From: Candidatus Mediterraneibacter faecipullorum
GTDB taxonomy: Bacteria; Bacillota; Clostridia; Lachnospirales; Lachnospiraceae
Direction: 5' to 3'
Length of the DNA: 40,589 nt
NCBI GenBank assembly: GCA_019119675.1
Contig: DWWO01000114.1
Span: 1 to 40,589 of the forward strand
A program made the translations under genes and the position numbers. Below are positions 1 through 9,011 of the stretch, piece after piece; the first letter of the stretch is position 1; every line of letters begins with the position of its first letter. Below the pieces are notes generated by a model. It saw only the letters and a list, made by a program, of their open reading frames with translations, searched no databases and was not told the DNA's origin.

Positions 1-59
1 CTCATCTCCGTCCGTTTTCGGACCTTATATCATTGGCATTCAGTACGGAAAATACGAAT

Positions 60-1550
60 CTATCTTCCGTACAGTTCTGTCACTCTTGCGATCTCTTTCA
101 CTGTCGCTTTATCGAACTGTCCTTTCTTCATCCGCCATACCCAGTTGCCGCCGAGCGTAGACGGGATGTTGATACGGGCTTCACTGCCGAGGTTTAAGTA
201 ATCCTGCATCGGGATCACGCACAGATCCGCGACGCTGCTCATAGCCATAGCGATAAAGTCTTTTGTCAGCGTATCCTCGTCAAGCCTTTCTTTGCACATA
301 TATTCTTTTGCAAAATCTCTGGCTGATTTTCCCACCTCATGATACCAGCCTCTTGTCGTATCATTGTCATGAGTACCCGTGTAAACTACGCAGTTCGTCG
401 GATAAGTATGCGGCAGATAGTTGGAGGATTCTCGTGCGTCGAACGCAAACTGGAGAACTTTCATCCCCGGGAAACCGCTGTCTTTTAAAAGCTGGAGCAC
501 GCTTGGTGTAAGGAATCCCAGATCTTCCGCGATGATCGCCGGTCTTCCGAGTTTTGCCTCAATGGCGCGGAACAGATCCATTCCCGGTCCCGGCATCCAT
601 TTACCGTTTACGGCTGTATCCTCGCCGTACGGAATTGAATAATATTCGTCAAAGCCGCGGAAGTGGTCGATGCGAACCACATCATAAAGCTTAAAGCAGT
701 ATTCAATCCTTTTGATCCACCACTCATAACCGGTCTTCTTGTGATACTCCCAGTCATACAGCGGGTTGCCCCAGAGCTGTCCTGTCGCGGAAAATGCATC
801 CGGCGGGCATCCTGCCACTCCGGTCGGTTCGTTATTCTCATCAAACTGGAACATCTCGGGCGCCGCCCATGTATCCGCACTGTCAAACGCCACATAGATC
901 GGGATATCGCCGATGATCTGAATGCCTTTCTCATTTGCGTAGGCATGAAGTTTCCTCCACTGCTTATCAAATTCATACTGCTGGAACTTGTAGAATCCGA
1001 TTTCTTCTGCCAGTTCTTCTCTCGCAGCGTCAAGAGCTGCTTCCTCTCTGTTCTTGAGAGGCGCTTCCCACTCGCTCCAGCTCACGCCGCCGTTATTATC
1101 TTTTACTGCCATATACAGACTGTAGTCATCCAGCCAGAAGGCCTGCTCCGTGACGAATGCCACATAGTCCTCGCTGCTCTCACCGCCGTTTTCACAGAAA
1201 CGGTCGTAAGCTTTTTTCAGCGCCTTGAATCTGGAATTGTAGATTTTCTCATAGTCGATGCACTCTGCCTGATCGCCGAAATCATACGCTTTGCACTCTT
1301 TTTTCGTCAGAAGTCCTTCTCTGATGAGAGTCTTTAAATCGATAAAATAAGGATTTCCCGCGAACGTGGAGAAAGACTGGTACGGGGAATCCCCGTAACC
1401 AGTCGGTCCAAGCGGAAGTATCTGCCAGTAGCTCTGGCCCGCCTCTTTTAACATATCCACGAATTTATACGCATCCTTTGAGAAACATCCGATCCCGTAC
1501 TTTGACGGAAGGGAAAATATCGGTAATAAGATTCCGCTTGCTCTTTTCAT
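60..1550 (-). CDS. malQ: 4-alpha-glucanotransferase (amylomaltase, GH77)
   Basis: Transfers alpha-1,4-glucan segments between maltodextrins in the cytoplasm, making chains usable by the phosphorylase encoded just upstream. The 496-residue protein has the usual length for short bacterial MalQ. It opens with the typical GILLPIFSLPSKYGIG segment and carries the GH77 catalytic residues: nucleophile Asp295 in VRIDHFRGF, acid/base Glu342 in IIAEDLG and the third acid Asp395 in THDND. The ATG at 1550 is chosen because GGAGGAAAAA lies directly before it and homology starts there; the frame stays open upstream into glgP without family sequence. It follows glgP by 10 bp, so the two form one operon. Family assignment is secure; chain-length preference cannot be read from sequence. 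Confidence 0.97.
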   Translation of the reverse strand: MKRASGILLPIFSLPSKYGIGCFSKDAYKFVDMLKEAGQSYWQILPLGPTGYGDSPYQSFSTFAGNPYFIDLKTLIREGLLTKKECKAYDFGDQAECIDYEKIYNSRFKALKKAYDRFCENGGESSEDYVAFVTEQAFWLDDYSLYMAVKDNNGGVSWSEWEAPLKNREEAALDAAREELAEEIGFYKFQQYEFDKQWRKLHAYANEKGIQIIGDIPIYVAFDSADTWAAPEMFQFDENNEPTGVAGCPPDAFSATGQLWGNPLYDWEYHKKTGYEWWIKRIEYCFKLYDVVRIDHFRGFDEYYSIPYGEDTAVNGKWMPGPGMDLFRAIEAKLGRPAIIAEDLGFLTPSVLQLLKDSGFPGMKVLQFAFDARESSNYLPHTYPTNCVVYTGTHDNDTTRGWYHEVGKSARDFAKEYMCKERLDEDTLTKDFIAMAMSSVADLCVIPMQDYLNLGSEARINIPSTLGGNWVWRMKKGQFDKATVKEIARVTELYGR

Positions 1551-1560
1551 TTTTTCCTCC

Positions 1561-3813
1561 TTATAATCCCCAGATATCTCTGTTGTACTCTTCGATCGTA
1601 CGGTCGGATGAGAAGAAGCCTGCTTTCGCAATATTGACCAGTGCCATCTTTGCCCATGCCTTTCTGTCAGCATATGCCGCAAGAGCTTTCTCTTTTGTTT
1701 CTTTGTATGAATCAAAGTCCAGAAGAGTCATGAACCAGTCTTTGTTGATCAGCTCATTCTGAAGACGTGTCAGGTTCTCCTCGCAGCCGACTTTGAGCAT
1801 CTCATCGCTTGTGATAAAATCAATCGCAGCTTTGATCGCTTCGTTGTTCTCATAGTAATCTTTCGCAACATAGTCAGCCTTTGCATAATGCTCGATCACT
1901 TCGTCGCTGGATGCGCCGAATACAAAGATATTGTCGTCGCCTACAGCCTCGTGGATCTCTACATTTGCTCCGTCCTCTGTTCCCAGAGTTACGGCGCCGT
2001 TAAGCATGAACTTCATATTTCCCGTTCCGCTGGCCTCTTTGGACGCAAGGGAAATCTGCTCAGAAATATCGCATGCCGGGATCAGCTTGCCGGCTTTTGT
2101 CACGTTGTAGTTCTCTACCATGACAACTCTCAGATATTTGTTTACCTCAGGATCATTGTTGATGATCTCCTGCAGGCAGAGGATCAGATGAATGATATCT
2201 TTCGCGATCACGTAAGCCGGAGCTGCCTTTGCGCCGAAGATTGCTGTCACCGGAGCTGCCGGGATCTTTCCGGCTTTGATCTCCAGATATTTATCGATGA
2301 TATACAGTGCGTTGAGCTGCTGACGTTTGTACTCGTGGAGACGTTTTACCTGGATATCGAAGATCGTATCCGGGCTCACTTCCAGCCCCTGAGTCTCGCG
2401 CAGGTAAGCGCAGAGATCTTCTTTATTCTTATATTTGATCTCAAGCAGCTTCTCAAGAACTTTATCGTCATCTTTGTATGCAAGAAGTTTCTCAAGCTCT
2501 GCGGCATCTTTTTTATAGCCCTCTCCGATCGTCTCGTCCAGCAGAGCGGTCAGACGCGGATTGCAGTGGATGAGCCAGCGGCGGAATGTGATACCGTTTG
2601 TCTTGTTGTTGAACTTCTCCGGATAAATCTTGTAGAAGTTGTTCAGCTCAGAGTTCTTGAGGATCTCTGTGTGCAAAGCAGCAACGCCGTTTACGCTGAA
2701 TCCGTAATGGATATCGATGTGTGCCATATGCACTGTGTCGTTGCGGTCGATAATTGCAACGCTCTCATCTTCATATTTTCTTCTTACTTTATCATCAAGC
2801 ACCTCGATGATCGGCATAAGCTGCGGAACAACTTTCTTCAGATAATTTACCGGCCATTTCTCAAGCGCCTCGGCAAGGATCGTGTGGTTCGTATATGCGC
2901 ATGTTCTGGATACAACGTCAATAGCATCGTCCATGTCCATGCCTCTCTCCATGAGCAGACGGATCAGTTCCGGAATTACCATAGTCGGGTGAGTGTCATT
3001 GATCTGGATCACGGCATAATCCGGCAGATCATAAAGATTGCTTCCTTTTGCCGTGCACTCGTCAAGGACAAGCTGTGCTCCCGCGCTTACCATAAGGTAC
3101 TGCTGATAGATACGGAGCAGTCTTCCCTGTTCGTCACTGTCGTCCGGATAGAGGAACAGCGTGAGGTTCTTCTCTATATCATTTTTGTCGAAATCAATTC
3201 CATCTTCAACAATAGATTCGTCAACAGAATCGATATCGAAGAGATGAAGTTTATTTGTCTTATTGTTATATCCTGTCACTTCAATGTCATACATTCTCGC
3301 ATTGACATTCAGTCCTTTGAACTGTACCGGATATACCGTATCAGTCTTCTTAAGCCATGACTTCTCCTCGATCCACGGGTTCGGAGTCTCTTTCTGCAGG
3401 TGATCTTCAAACTCCTGCTTAAACAGACCGAGATGGTAGTTCAGACCGATTCCGTCACCTGCCAGTCCGAGTGTTGCGATAGAATCAAGGAAACATGCCG
3501 CAAGACGTCCGAGTCCGCCGTTTCCGAGTGACGGCTCCGGCTCTGCCTCTTCGATCTCGCAGATGTCCTTTCCGTTCTTCTCGAGCATCTCTTTTACTTC
3601 CTGATAAATACCGAGATTGATCATGTTGTTAGAGAGCAGTTTTCCGATCAGGAACTCTGCTGAAATGTAATAAAGCTTCTTCTTGCTGTCTGTACGCTCT
3701 TTCTCTGCTGCCATCTCCTGTACAACAGTGAGGAGCCCGTCATAGATTTCTTTGTTGGAAGCCTGTGCGACCGGCTTGCCAAGGTACGCTTCTACCTTTT
3801 CCTGAATGTTCAT
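1561..3813 (-). CDS. glgP: Glycogen/starch/maltodextrin phosphorylase (GT35)
   Basis: Releases glucose-1-phosphate from the non-reducing ends of alpha-glucans using phosphate and PLP. The 750-residue protein shows [18 protein letters not shown] near residues 94-111, the NDTHP motif near 272-276 and the PLP-binding lysine Lys601 in [10 protein letters not shown]. It is shorter than animal phosphorylases, as usual for clostridial forms. The ATG at 3813 follows AAAGGAGAAC; a longer reading upstream has no ribosome site and no family sequence. malQ follows after 10 bp, which fits joint maltodextrin or glycogen mobilisation. A divergent AraC-family gene lies across a 305-bp gap and may regulate it, but that is inference only. 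Confidence 0.97.
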   Translation of the reverse strand: MNIQEKVEAYLGKPVAQASNKEIYDGLLTVVQEMAAEKERTDSKKKLYYISAEFLIGKLLSNNMINLGIYQEVKEMLEKNGKDICEIEEAEPEPSLGNGGLGRLAACFLDSIATLGLAGDGIGLNYHLGLFKQEFEDHLQKETPNPWIEEKSWLKKTDTVYPVQFKGLNVNARMYDIEVTGYNNKTNKLHLFDIDSVDESIVEDGIDFDKNDIEKNLTLFLYPDDSDEQGRLLRIYQQYLMVSAGAQLVLDECTAKGSNLYDLPDYAVIQINDTHPTMVIPELIRLLMERGMDMDDAIDVVSRTCAYTNHTILAEALEKWPVNYLKKVVPQLMPIIEVLDDKVRRKYEDESVAIIDRNDTVHMAHIDIHYGFSVNGVAALHTEILKNSELNNFYKIYPEKFNNKTNGITFRRWLIHCNPRLTALLDETIGEGYKKDAAELEKLLAYKDDDKVLEKLLEIKYKNKEDLCAYLRETQGLEVSPDTIFDIQVKRLHEYKRQQLNALYIIDKYLEIKAGKIPAAPVTAIFGAKAAPAYVIAKDIIHLILCLQEIINNDPEVNKYLRVVMVENYNVTKAGKLIPACDISEQISLASKEASGTGNMKFMLNGAVTLGTEDGANVEIHEAVGDDNIFVFGASSDEVIEHYAKADYVAKDYYENNEAIKAAIDFITSDEMLKVGCEENLTRLQNELINKDWFMTLLDFDSYKETKEKALAAYADRKAWAKMALVNIAKAGFFSSDRTIEEYNRDIWGL

Positions 3814-3867
3814 GATAGTAGTTCTCCTTTCAAAAAAGAATCCATATGTCTTATCTCTATGATTCGC

Positions 3868-3873
3868 ATTATA
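3868..3873 (-). promoter_or_regulatory. Probable -10 element of glgP-malQ
   Basis: A perfect TATAAT on the minus strand, about 55 nt upstream of the glgP start. No good -35 hexamer sits at 16-18 bp; a TTGCAA lies 21 bp away, which is too far. The position suits a glgP promoter that overlaps the region controlling the divergent AraC gene. Confidence 0.45.
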
Positions 3874-3894
3874 GTACCAATTCAAACGGATTTC

Positions 3895-3924
3895 TTGCAA
3901 TATACTTTCCTTTTATTGTACAAT
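3895..3924 (+). promoter_or_regulatory. Candidate promoter for the AraC-family gene
   Basis: TTGCAA, an 18-bp spacer, then TACAAT on the plus strand. Transcription would start near 3931 and leave a leader of nearly 190 nt before the regulator. It lies back to back with the glgP -10 element. Confidence 0.4.
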
Positions 3925-3951
3925 ACTATCATCACAGTTCAGCCCATGCTT

Positions 3952-4002
3952 TGCACAGGAGCTGCAGACGTGCTTGCACGTATGCACGAGTGTGCATATG
4001 CA
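3952..4002. other. Cluster of six TGCA tetramers in the glgP/AraC gap
   Basis: TGCA occurs at 3952, 3963, 3975, 3983, 3993 and 3999 within 51 bp of the 305-bp intergenic stretch. TGCA is self-complementary, and the spacing of the first five (8-12 bp) is near one helical turn. This could be an operator array in the leader of the regulator, or a local composition effect. Apart from this cluster and the two promoter candidates I see nothing else in the gap. Confidence 0.3.
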
Positions 4003-4118
4003 TGGAGTGAGCGCCTGCTTATGAGCAAAGAAGCGGCGGCAGCCGCGGTAAGCACAATAGTGCGACTTTGCGATTGACGCGGGCTCAACTGTTATACATT
4101 TTTCGAAAGAGGCATGAC

Positions 4119-4994
4119 ATGAATCTGAATGAATATCAGAATTACCGAGAAGTCAAATCACACACAACAGCGGGATTCCCGTACAATACATATCTCTGTT
4201 CAATCCCAAAAGATTTTCCGCAAGTCCCTCTGCACTGGCATGCAGAGCTTGAACTGATCGTTATTAAAAAAGGGCGGGGTATCGTTTCCGTTGATCTCGA
4301 AAAACGTTCTGTCACCTCAGGGGATATCATTCTCATCCGCCCCGGACAGCTCCATTCCATCGAGCAGGATCAGGGATATTTTATGGAGTATGAAAATATC
4401 ATAATGAAGCCGGATCTGCTCATATCCGGAGAGAACGACCTGTGTGCAATCCGATTTATTTATCCGTTTATCAACGGTGAAATCCCGTCAGACACATACC
4501 TGACTCCTGCGGTTTCCTATTATAAGGATGTCTCCGAATGCATCCGCCAGATCGACCTGCTGTGCGACACCAAAACGGAAGGATACCAGCTTGCAGTCAA
4601 AGGACTCCTGTTTCAGTTCTTCTTTCTGCTTATTTCCAACCGGCAGAAAAAAGAGACTGCGTCCGTATCACAGACGAAGTCTCTCGAAAAAATGAAAACC
4701 ATATTGAAGTATGTAGAAGAGCACTATGACGAGCACATCACTATCGATGACATGGCGGCTCTTACTTATTACAGCAAATCCCACTTTATGAAATTTTTCA
4801 AACAGCATATGGGGACAGGATTTATCGATTATCTAAACGATTACCGCCTGACGATGGCGGAACGGCTGTTGAAGTCTTCCGACAGTCCTGTGCTGGAAAT
4901 CGCAGCACAAAGCGGATTTGACAACCTGTCCTATTTCAACCGGATCTTTAAAAGAAAATACGGGATATCGCCGGGCAAGTGGCGTACACAGTGA
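4119..4994 (+). CDS. AraC-family transcriptional regulator with cupin sensor domain
   Basis: A 291-residue ligand-sensing activator. The N-terminal part carries AraC-type cupin signatures: HWHAELELIVIKKGRG near residues 39-54 and RPGQLHSIEQ near 74-83. The last roughly 100 residues form the double helix-turn-helix, with ITIDDMAALTYYSKSHFMKF and the closing family motif GFDNLSYFNRIFKRKYGISP. The ATG at 4119 is chosen because AAAGAGG lies 6 nt upstream; an in-frame TTG at 4068 would add 17 residues without a ribosome site. Divergent from glgP-malQ, so a sugar-responsive role is plausible, but the inducer is unknown. Its stop lies only 8 bp from the convergent MoeA-like gene, with no terminator between. 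Confidence 0.93.
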   Translation: MNLNEYQNYREVKSHTTAGFPYNTYLCSIPKDFPQVPLHWHAELELIVIKKGRGIVSVDLEKRSVTSGDIILIRPGQLHSIEQDQGYFMEYENIIMKPDLLISGENDLCAIRFIYPFINGEIPSDTYLTPAVSYYKDVSECIRQIDLLCDTKTEGYQLAVKGLLFQFFFLLISNRQKKETASVSQTKSLEKMKTILKYVEEHYDEHITIDDMAALTYYSKSHFMKFFKQHMGTGFIDYLNDYRLTMAERLLKSSDSPVLEIAAQSGFDNLSYFNRIFKRKYGISPGKWRTQ

Positions 4995-5002
4995 ACTGAT
5001 TC

Positions 5003-6070
5003 CTATTTTCCAAATCCACAGTTTGGATATGTACACACCTCGCAGTTCAGGCACAGTCCGCCCTCACCCAGGACACTGAAATCCTCCGCACTCAGATGTT
5101 CTCCTGCCACGATACGCGGCAGCACGAGATCGAAGATCGTACGTTTTGAGTACATCACGCATCCGGGCAGTCCCATGACCGGGATATCCTGCCTGCTGCC
5201 GGCTCCCGTATTCTGCGCATCTGCGCCACTGTCCTCCCGCTTTTTATACGCCAGCATGAACATGGCGCCGGGCAGGACAGGGGCTCCGTAAGTAACGACT
5301 TCATCCGACGCATTGCGGATGGCAAGAGGCGTCCTGTCATCCGGGTCCACACTCATACCTCCGGTACAGACGACCATGTCCGCTCCTTTATCGATCCAGT
5401 CATTGATGGCGGCTGTCGTCATCTCTGCATCGTCATCGCACACAACATGTCCCATCACTTCCACGCCGCACTCTTCCAGTTTCCCTTTTACCACCGGAGT
5501 GAATTTATCCTCGATCCGGCTGCGGTAGACTTCGCTTCCTGTCGCGATGATCCCGGCCTTCATCTTACGGAACGGAAGGATCTGGAAAATGGGCGCGTCA
5601 CCGCAGATTTCTTTTACGCGGTTCATCTTCTCCTCTTCGATCACAAGAGGTACCACGCGCATCCCCACGATCTTATCGCCCTTTTTCACCGGGAAGTCCC
5701 CGTGCCTGGAAGCAAGCACCATCTGTCCCATGGCGTTTACTGCATTCAGTTTTTCTCTGTCGATCTTTAAGAGGCCGTCCTCTTCCGCAGTCAGTTCGAT
5801 CTTTCCCTCTTTTGCTTTGGAGGCTTTCATGTGTCCTCCCTGACATACCTGACGGAGCACCTCGGCCGCGTCGTTCTCATGGAGCATTCCTTCCTGTTTT
5901 TCCCACACATACAGATGCTCTTTCCCGACAGAGAGCAGGATCGGAATATCCTCTTCCGTGACCACATGTCCTTTCCGGAATACCGCATCCTTCACCACGC
6001 CCGGGATGATCTGTGTAATGTCATGGCAGAGCACACTGCCAACTGCATCTTCTGTCCTGATCAATTTCAT
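5003..6070 (-). CDS. Molybdopterin-binding (MoeA/MoCF-like) protein with C-terminal cysteine cluster
   Basis: A 355-residue member of the molybdopterin-binding family. The MoCF-type domain is visible in IIATGSEVYRSRIEDKF and MVVCTGGMSVDPDDRTP, and the N-terminal 60 residues resemble the start of clostridial MoeA-like proteins. It is shorter than classical MoeA (about 400). The last residues carry four cysteines in the pattern C-x2-C-x2-C-x4-C (Cys340, 343, 346, 351), which looks like a metal site and is absent from classical MoeA. The ATG at 6070 has GGAGG 10 nt upstream; an in-frame GTG at 6079 is almost on top of that site. No other molybdenum cofactor gene is nearby, so the exact role (molybdenum insertion or sensing) is open. 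Confidence 0.85.
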   Translation of the reverse strand: MKLIRTEDAVGSVLCHDITQIIPGVVKDAVFRKGHVVTEEDIPILLSVGKEHLYVWEKQEGMLHENDAAEVLRQVCQGGHMKASKAKEGKIELTAEEDGLLKIDREKLNAVNAMGQMVLASRHGDFPVKKGDKIVGMRVVPLVIEEEKMNRVKEICGDAPIFQILPFRKMKAGIIATGSEVYRSRIEDKFTPVVKGKLEECGVEVMGHVVCDDDAEMTTAAINDWIDKGADMVVCTGGMSVDPDDRTPLAIRNASDEVVTYGAPVLPGAMFMLAYKKREDSGADAQNTGAGSRQDIPVMGLPGCVMYSKRTIFDLVLPRIVAGEHLSAEDFSVLGEGGLCLNCEVCTYPNCGFGK

Positions 6071-6107
6071 GATCTGCACGCCTCCTGTCTTATTCTTATG
6101 ATACTAT

Positions 6108-8018
6108 TTACAATTCATCGAGTTCCTTCATCCAAACTGCCACGCACGCATCACTCGGCATTCTCCAGTCTCCTCTCGGGGAAAGTGCCACCGTACCGAT
6201 CTTCGGCCCGTCCGGCAGGCAGGAACGCTTGAACTGCTGGGAGAAAAATCTCCGGCAGAATGTCTTCAGCCATTTCAGGATCGTCTCTTTGTCATAGTCT
6301 CCTTCAAATGTCATCTCCGCCAGCCGGAAGATCTTCGCCGGCTCATACCCGAACCTGAGCATATAGTACAGGAAGAAATCATGAAGTTCGTATGGTCCCA
6401 CAAGATCTTCTGTCTTTTGGGCAATGGCGCCGTCTTTCGGCGGGAGCAGCTCCGGGCTCACAGGGGTATCAAGAACGTCATAAAGCACTCTGCGCAGCTC
6501 TTCATCCGCTGTCTCGTCTGCCGCATATTTGACAAGATGCCGGACCAGTGTCTTCGGTACAGAGGCGTTGACACCATACATGGACATATGGTCGCCGTTG
6601 TATGTCGCCCATCCCAGAGCCAGTTCAGACATATCGCCGGTACCAATTACCATACCGCCTGTACGGTTGGCGATATCCATAAGCACCTGGGTGCGTTCCC
6701 TCGCCTGAGAATTCTCGTAGGTCACATCATGGTTTTCCGGATCCTGCCCGATATCCCTGAAATGGATACTCACCGCCTCCGCGATAGGCACTTCTTTCAG
6801 AGTCGCTCCTGTCTTTCTTGTCATTTCACAGGCATTATTGTAGGTCCGGTCTGTCGTTCCGAAACACGGCATCGTCACCGCAATGATATCTTTCTTGTCA
6901 CGTCCCAGCATATCGAATGCCTTCGCCGTCACAAGAAGCGCGAGTGTAGAATCAAGGCCGCCGGAGATTCCCACTACAGCAGTTCTGGAATTCGTGTGCG
7001 CCAGACGCTTCTTAAGTCCCATCGCCTGGATCGTCAGGATTTCCTCGCACCGCTGCACCCTTGCTTTCTCGTCCGACGGTACAAACGGCTTCTTCGGAAA
7101 TGTTCTGGTGAGCATCGTCTCTTCCGTGCTGATATGGAATGGTATCTCTGTGAGTGGCTGTCCGGTCACAGCCTTAAATGTCGTATTCTTCCGTCTCTCG
7201 CTGACGATCCTCTGGATATCCAGTTCTGAATAAATGATAGCATTGTGATACCGGTCTGCCTGCTTTAAGATCGCACCGTTCTCCGCGATAATATTGTGCC
7301 CGCCGAATACCACATCTGTTGTGGATTCTCCCTCGCCGGCATTCGCATAGATATATCCCGCGATCAGGCGCGCAGACTGTCCCGCGATCAGTTCCCTGCG
7401 GTAGCTGTCCTTCCCGATCGTCTCGTCACTGGCGGAACAGTTTACGATGACAGTAGCTCCCGCAAGAGCCGCCCCGATACTCGGCGGTACAGGAGACCAC
7501 ACATCCTCACAGATCTCCGCAGACACGACCAGATCTTCCATATTTGTCTCCCGGAACAAAAGCTGCGGACCGAAAGGCACGCTCTGCCCGTCAAACTGAA
7601 TACAGCCCGCCGTATCCGGTCCCGGCGTGAACTGCCGCATCTCATAAAACTCCGCGTAATTTGGGAGAAAGGTCTTCGTCGTAAACCCGATCACCTTTCC
7701 CTGATTCATGGCAGCCGCCACATTGTACAGCTTTCCCCCGACCGACAGGGGTGCACCCACAAATACAAGGATATCCTTGTCCGCCGTATATTCCGCAACC
7801 CTGATCAGCGCGTTTTTCGCTGCCTTCAGCAGTACATCCTGAGTGAACAGATCGCTGCATGTATATCCGGTCACGCACAGTTCCGGAAATACAATGATCT
7901 TTGCCTTCTGTCCGCAGGCCTCACTGATCGCCTCACATATTTTCGCTGTGTTAAACTCCACATCCGCTACCCGGATGTCCGGCGTGGCCGCGGCAACTTT
8001 AACAAATCCGTGTTTCAT
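6108..8018 (-). CDS. nadE: NAD+ synthase, glutamine-hydrolysing
   Basis: Last step of NAD biosynthesis: amidation of nicotinate adenine dinucleotide with ammonia taken from glutamine. The 636-residue two-domain form has an N-terminal nitrilase-type glutaminase with Glu46 (FPELCVTGY), Lys115 (TTKTFLPNY) and Cys170 (SAEICEDVW), and a C-terminal synthetase with the PP-loop SGGLDS at 352-357. The ATG at 8018 follows GGAAGGG; an extended reading upstream only translates the palindrome at 8041-8075. Located between hslO and the MoeA-like gene, all on minus with short gaps. Confidence 0.97.
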   Translation of the reverse strand: MKHGFVKVAAATPDIRVADVEFNTAKICEAISEACGQKAKIIVFPELCVTGYTCSDLFTQDVLLKAAKNALIRVAEYTADKDILVFVGAPLSVGGKLYNVAAAMNQGKVIGFTTKTFLPNYAEFYEMRQFTPGPDTAGCIQFDGQSVPFGPQLLFRETNMEDLVVSAEICEDVWSPVPPSIGAALAGATVIVNCSASDETIGKDSYRRELIAGQSARLIAGYIYANAGEGESTTDVVFGGHNIIAENGAILKQADRYHNAIIYSELDIQRIVSERRKNTTFKAVTGQPLTEIPFHISTEETMLTRTFPKKPFVPSDEKARVQRCEEILTIQAMGLKKRLAHTNSRTAVVGISGGLDSTLALLVTAKAFDMLGRDKKDIIAVTMPCFGTTDRTYNNACEMTRKTGATLKEVPIAEAVSIHFRDIGQDPENHDVTYENSQARERTQVLMDIANRTGGMVIGTGDMSELALGWATYNGDHMSMYGVNASVPKTLVRHLVKYAADETADEELRRVLYDVLDTPVSPELLPPKDGAIAQKTEDLVGPYELHDFFLYYMLRFGYEPAKIFRLAEMTFEGDYDKETILKWLKTFCRRFFSQQFKRSCLPDGPKIGTVALSPRGDWRMPSDACVAVWMKELDEL

Positions 8019-8040
8019 TTTCCCTTCCGCCTTTCTTGTC

Positions 8041-8075
8041 GGGGACGTAGTAAAACCCGATTTTACTACGTCCCC
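8041..8075. repeat. Perfect 15-bp palindrome with 5-nt loop (REP-like)
   Basis: The arm GGGGACGTAGTAAAA is followed by CCCGA and the exact reverse complement of the arm. It fills the gap between the hslO stop and the nadE ribosome site. There is no T-run on either side, so it is not a classical terminator. The GGGGAC start resembles short palindromes mobilised by Y1/RAYT transposases in Firmicutes; that link is from memory of such elements, and no transposase is present here. Confidence 0.75.
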
Positions 8076-8101
8076 GTTCACACTTTTTTCACACTTTATT
8101 C

Positions 8102-8983
8102 TTATCTGGCTTTCGCCTTTTTCAACAATCCTTCCAGTTCATCCACCGTATAATTATATGCTGTATTACAGAAATGACATTTTACTTCGATATCTTTGCC
8201 GTCATCGATCATCGCCTGTATCTCTTTCTTTCCGACGCTGATGATCGCTTTTTCAATCCTCTCTTTGGAACAATTGCAATAGAATCGGGCCGGCATGGTG
8301 TCAGTGATCTCAAGATCCAGCCCGTCAAGCACCTGCGCGAGCATCTCCTCCGGCGTATGTCCGTTATCAAGCATGGAAGTCACAGACTGGATGTTCTGGA
8401 TATTCTGCTCCAGTTTATTTAAGACCTCATCCTCGATAAAAGGCATTACCTGTACGATAAAACCGCCTGCACAGCGGACAGTATTGTCATGTTCCATGAG
8501 CACGCCCAGTCCTACAGAAGACGGCACCTGCTCGGATGTGGCAAAATAATATGTGAGATCTTCTGCGATCTCCCCTGTCTGGAGGATCGTCTGCCCGGAA
8601 TAAGGTTCTTTAAGTCCCATATCCTTGATCACGGTCATCACGCCCTGACCGAGCGCTCCTCCTACGTCAAGTTTCCCGTTCTTCGGCGGAAGCATCACGT
8701 CCGGATCAAACACATAGCCCTTTACATTTCCCCGGCTGTCCGCCGTCACAGTCAGCCCCTGGATCGGCCCGGAACACTTGATCTGGATCGTCAGCATGTC
8801 CGTCGGGTTCTTCATCATGCTCCCCATCATCACGCCGCCGGTCAGCAGTCTGCCAAGGGCAGCTGTTGCCACCGGACTTGTGCCGTGACGCTGTCTTGCC
8901 TCTTCCACCATATCTGTTGTCACTGCGGCAAATGCACGAATCTGCGTATGTGCCGCAGAAGCTCTTACAATATAATCTTTCAT
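8102..8983 (-). CDS. hslO: Hsp33 redox-activated chaperone
   Basis: A 293-residue cytoplasmic holdase switched on by oxidation. The N-terminal domain shows RASAAHTQIRAFAA at the start and TSPVATAALGRLLTGG near 35-50. The C-terminal zinc switch has all four cysteines, Cys236-x-Cys238 and Cys269-x2-Cys272, so it should be redox competent. The ATG at 8983 has AGGAG upstream and matches the family start; the frame stays open further upstream only as an overlap with the methyltransferase gene. Follows the methyltransferase by 28 bp and precedes nadE. Confidence 0.97.
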   Translation of the reverse strand: MKDYIVRASAAHTQIRAFAAVTTDMVEEARQRHGTSPVATAALGRLLTGGVMMGSMMKNPTDMLTIQIKCSGPIQGLTVTADSRGNVKGYVFDPDVMLPPKNGKLDVGGALGQGVMTVIKDMGLKEPYSGQTILQTGEIAEDLTYYFATSEQVPSSVGLGVLMEHDNTVRCAGGFIVQVMPFIEDEVLNKLEQNIQNIQSVTSMLDNGHTPEEMLAQVLDGLDLEITDTMPARFYCNCSKERIEKAIISVGKKEIQAMIDDGKDIEVKCHFCNTAYNYTVDELEGLLKKAKAR

Positions 8984-9011
8984 CCTTATTTTCTCCTGAT
9001 CTATTATCTTT

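Noticed and set aside
1888-3360. A 490-codon open frame on plus, antisense to glgP
   Set aside because: No family sequence, no ribosome site; it mirrors the well-supported phosphorylase gene.
8041-8075. Rho-independent terminator of hslO
   Set aside because: Perfect stem but no T-run on either strand.
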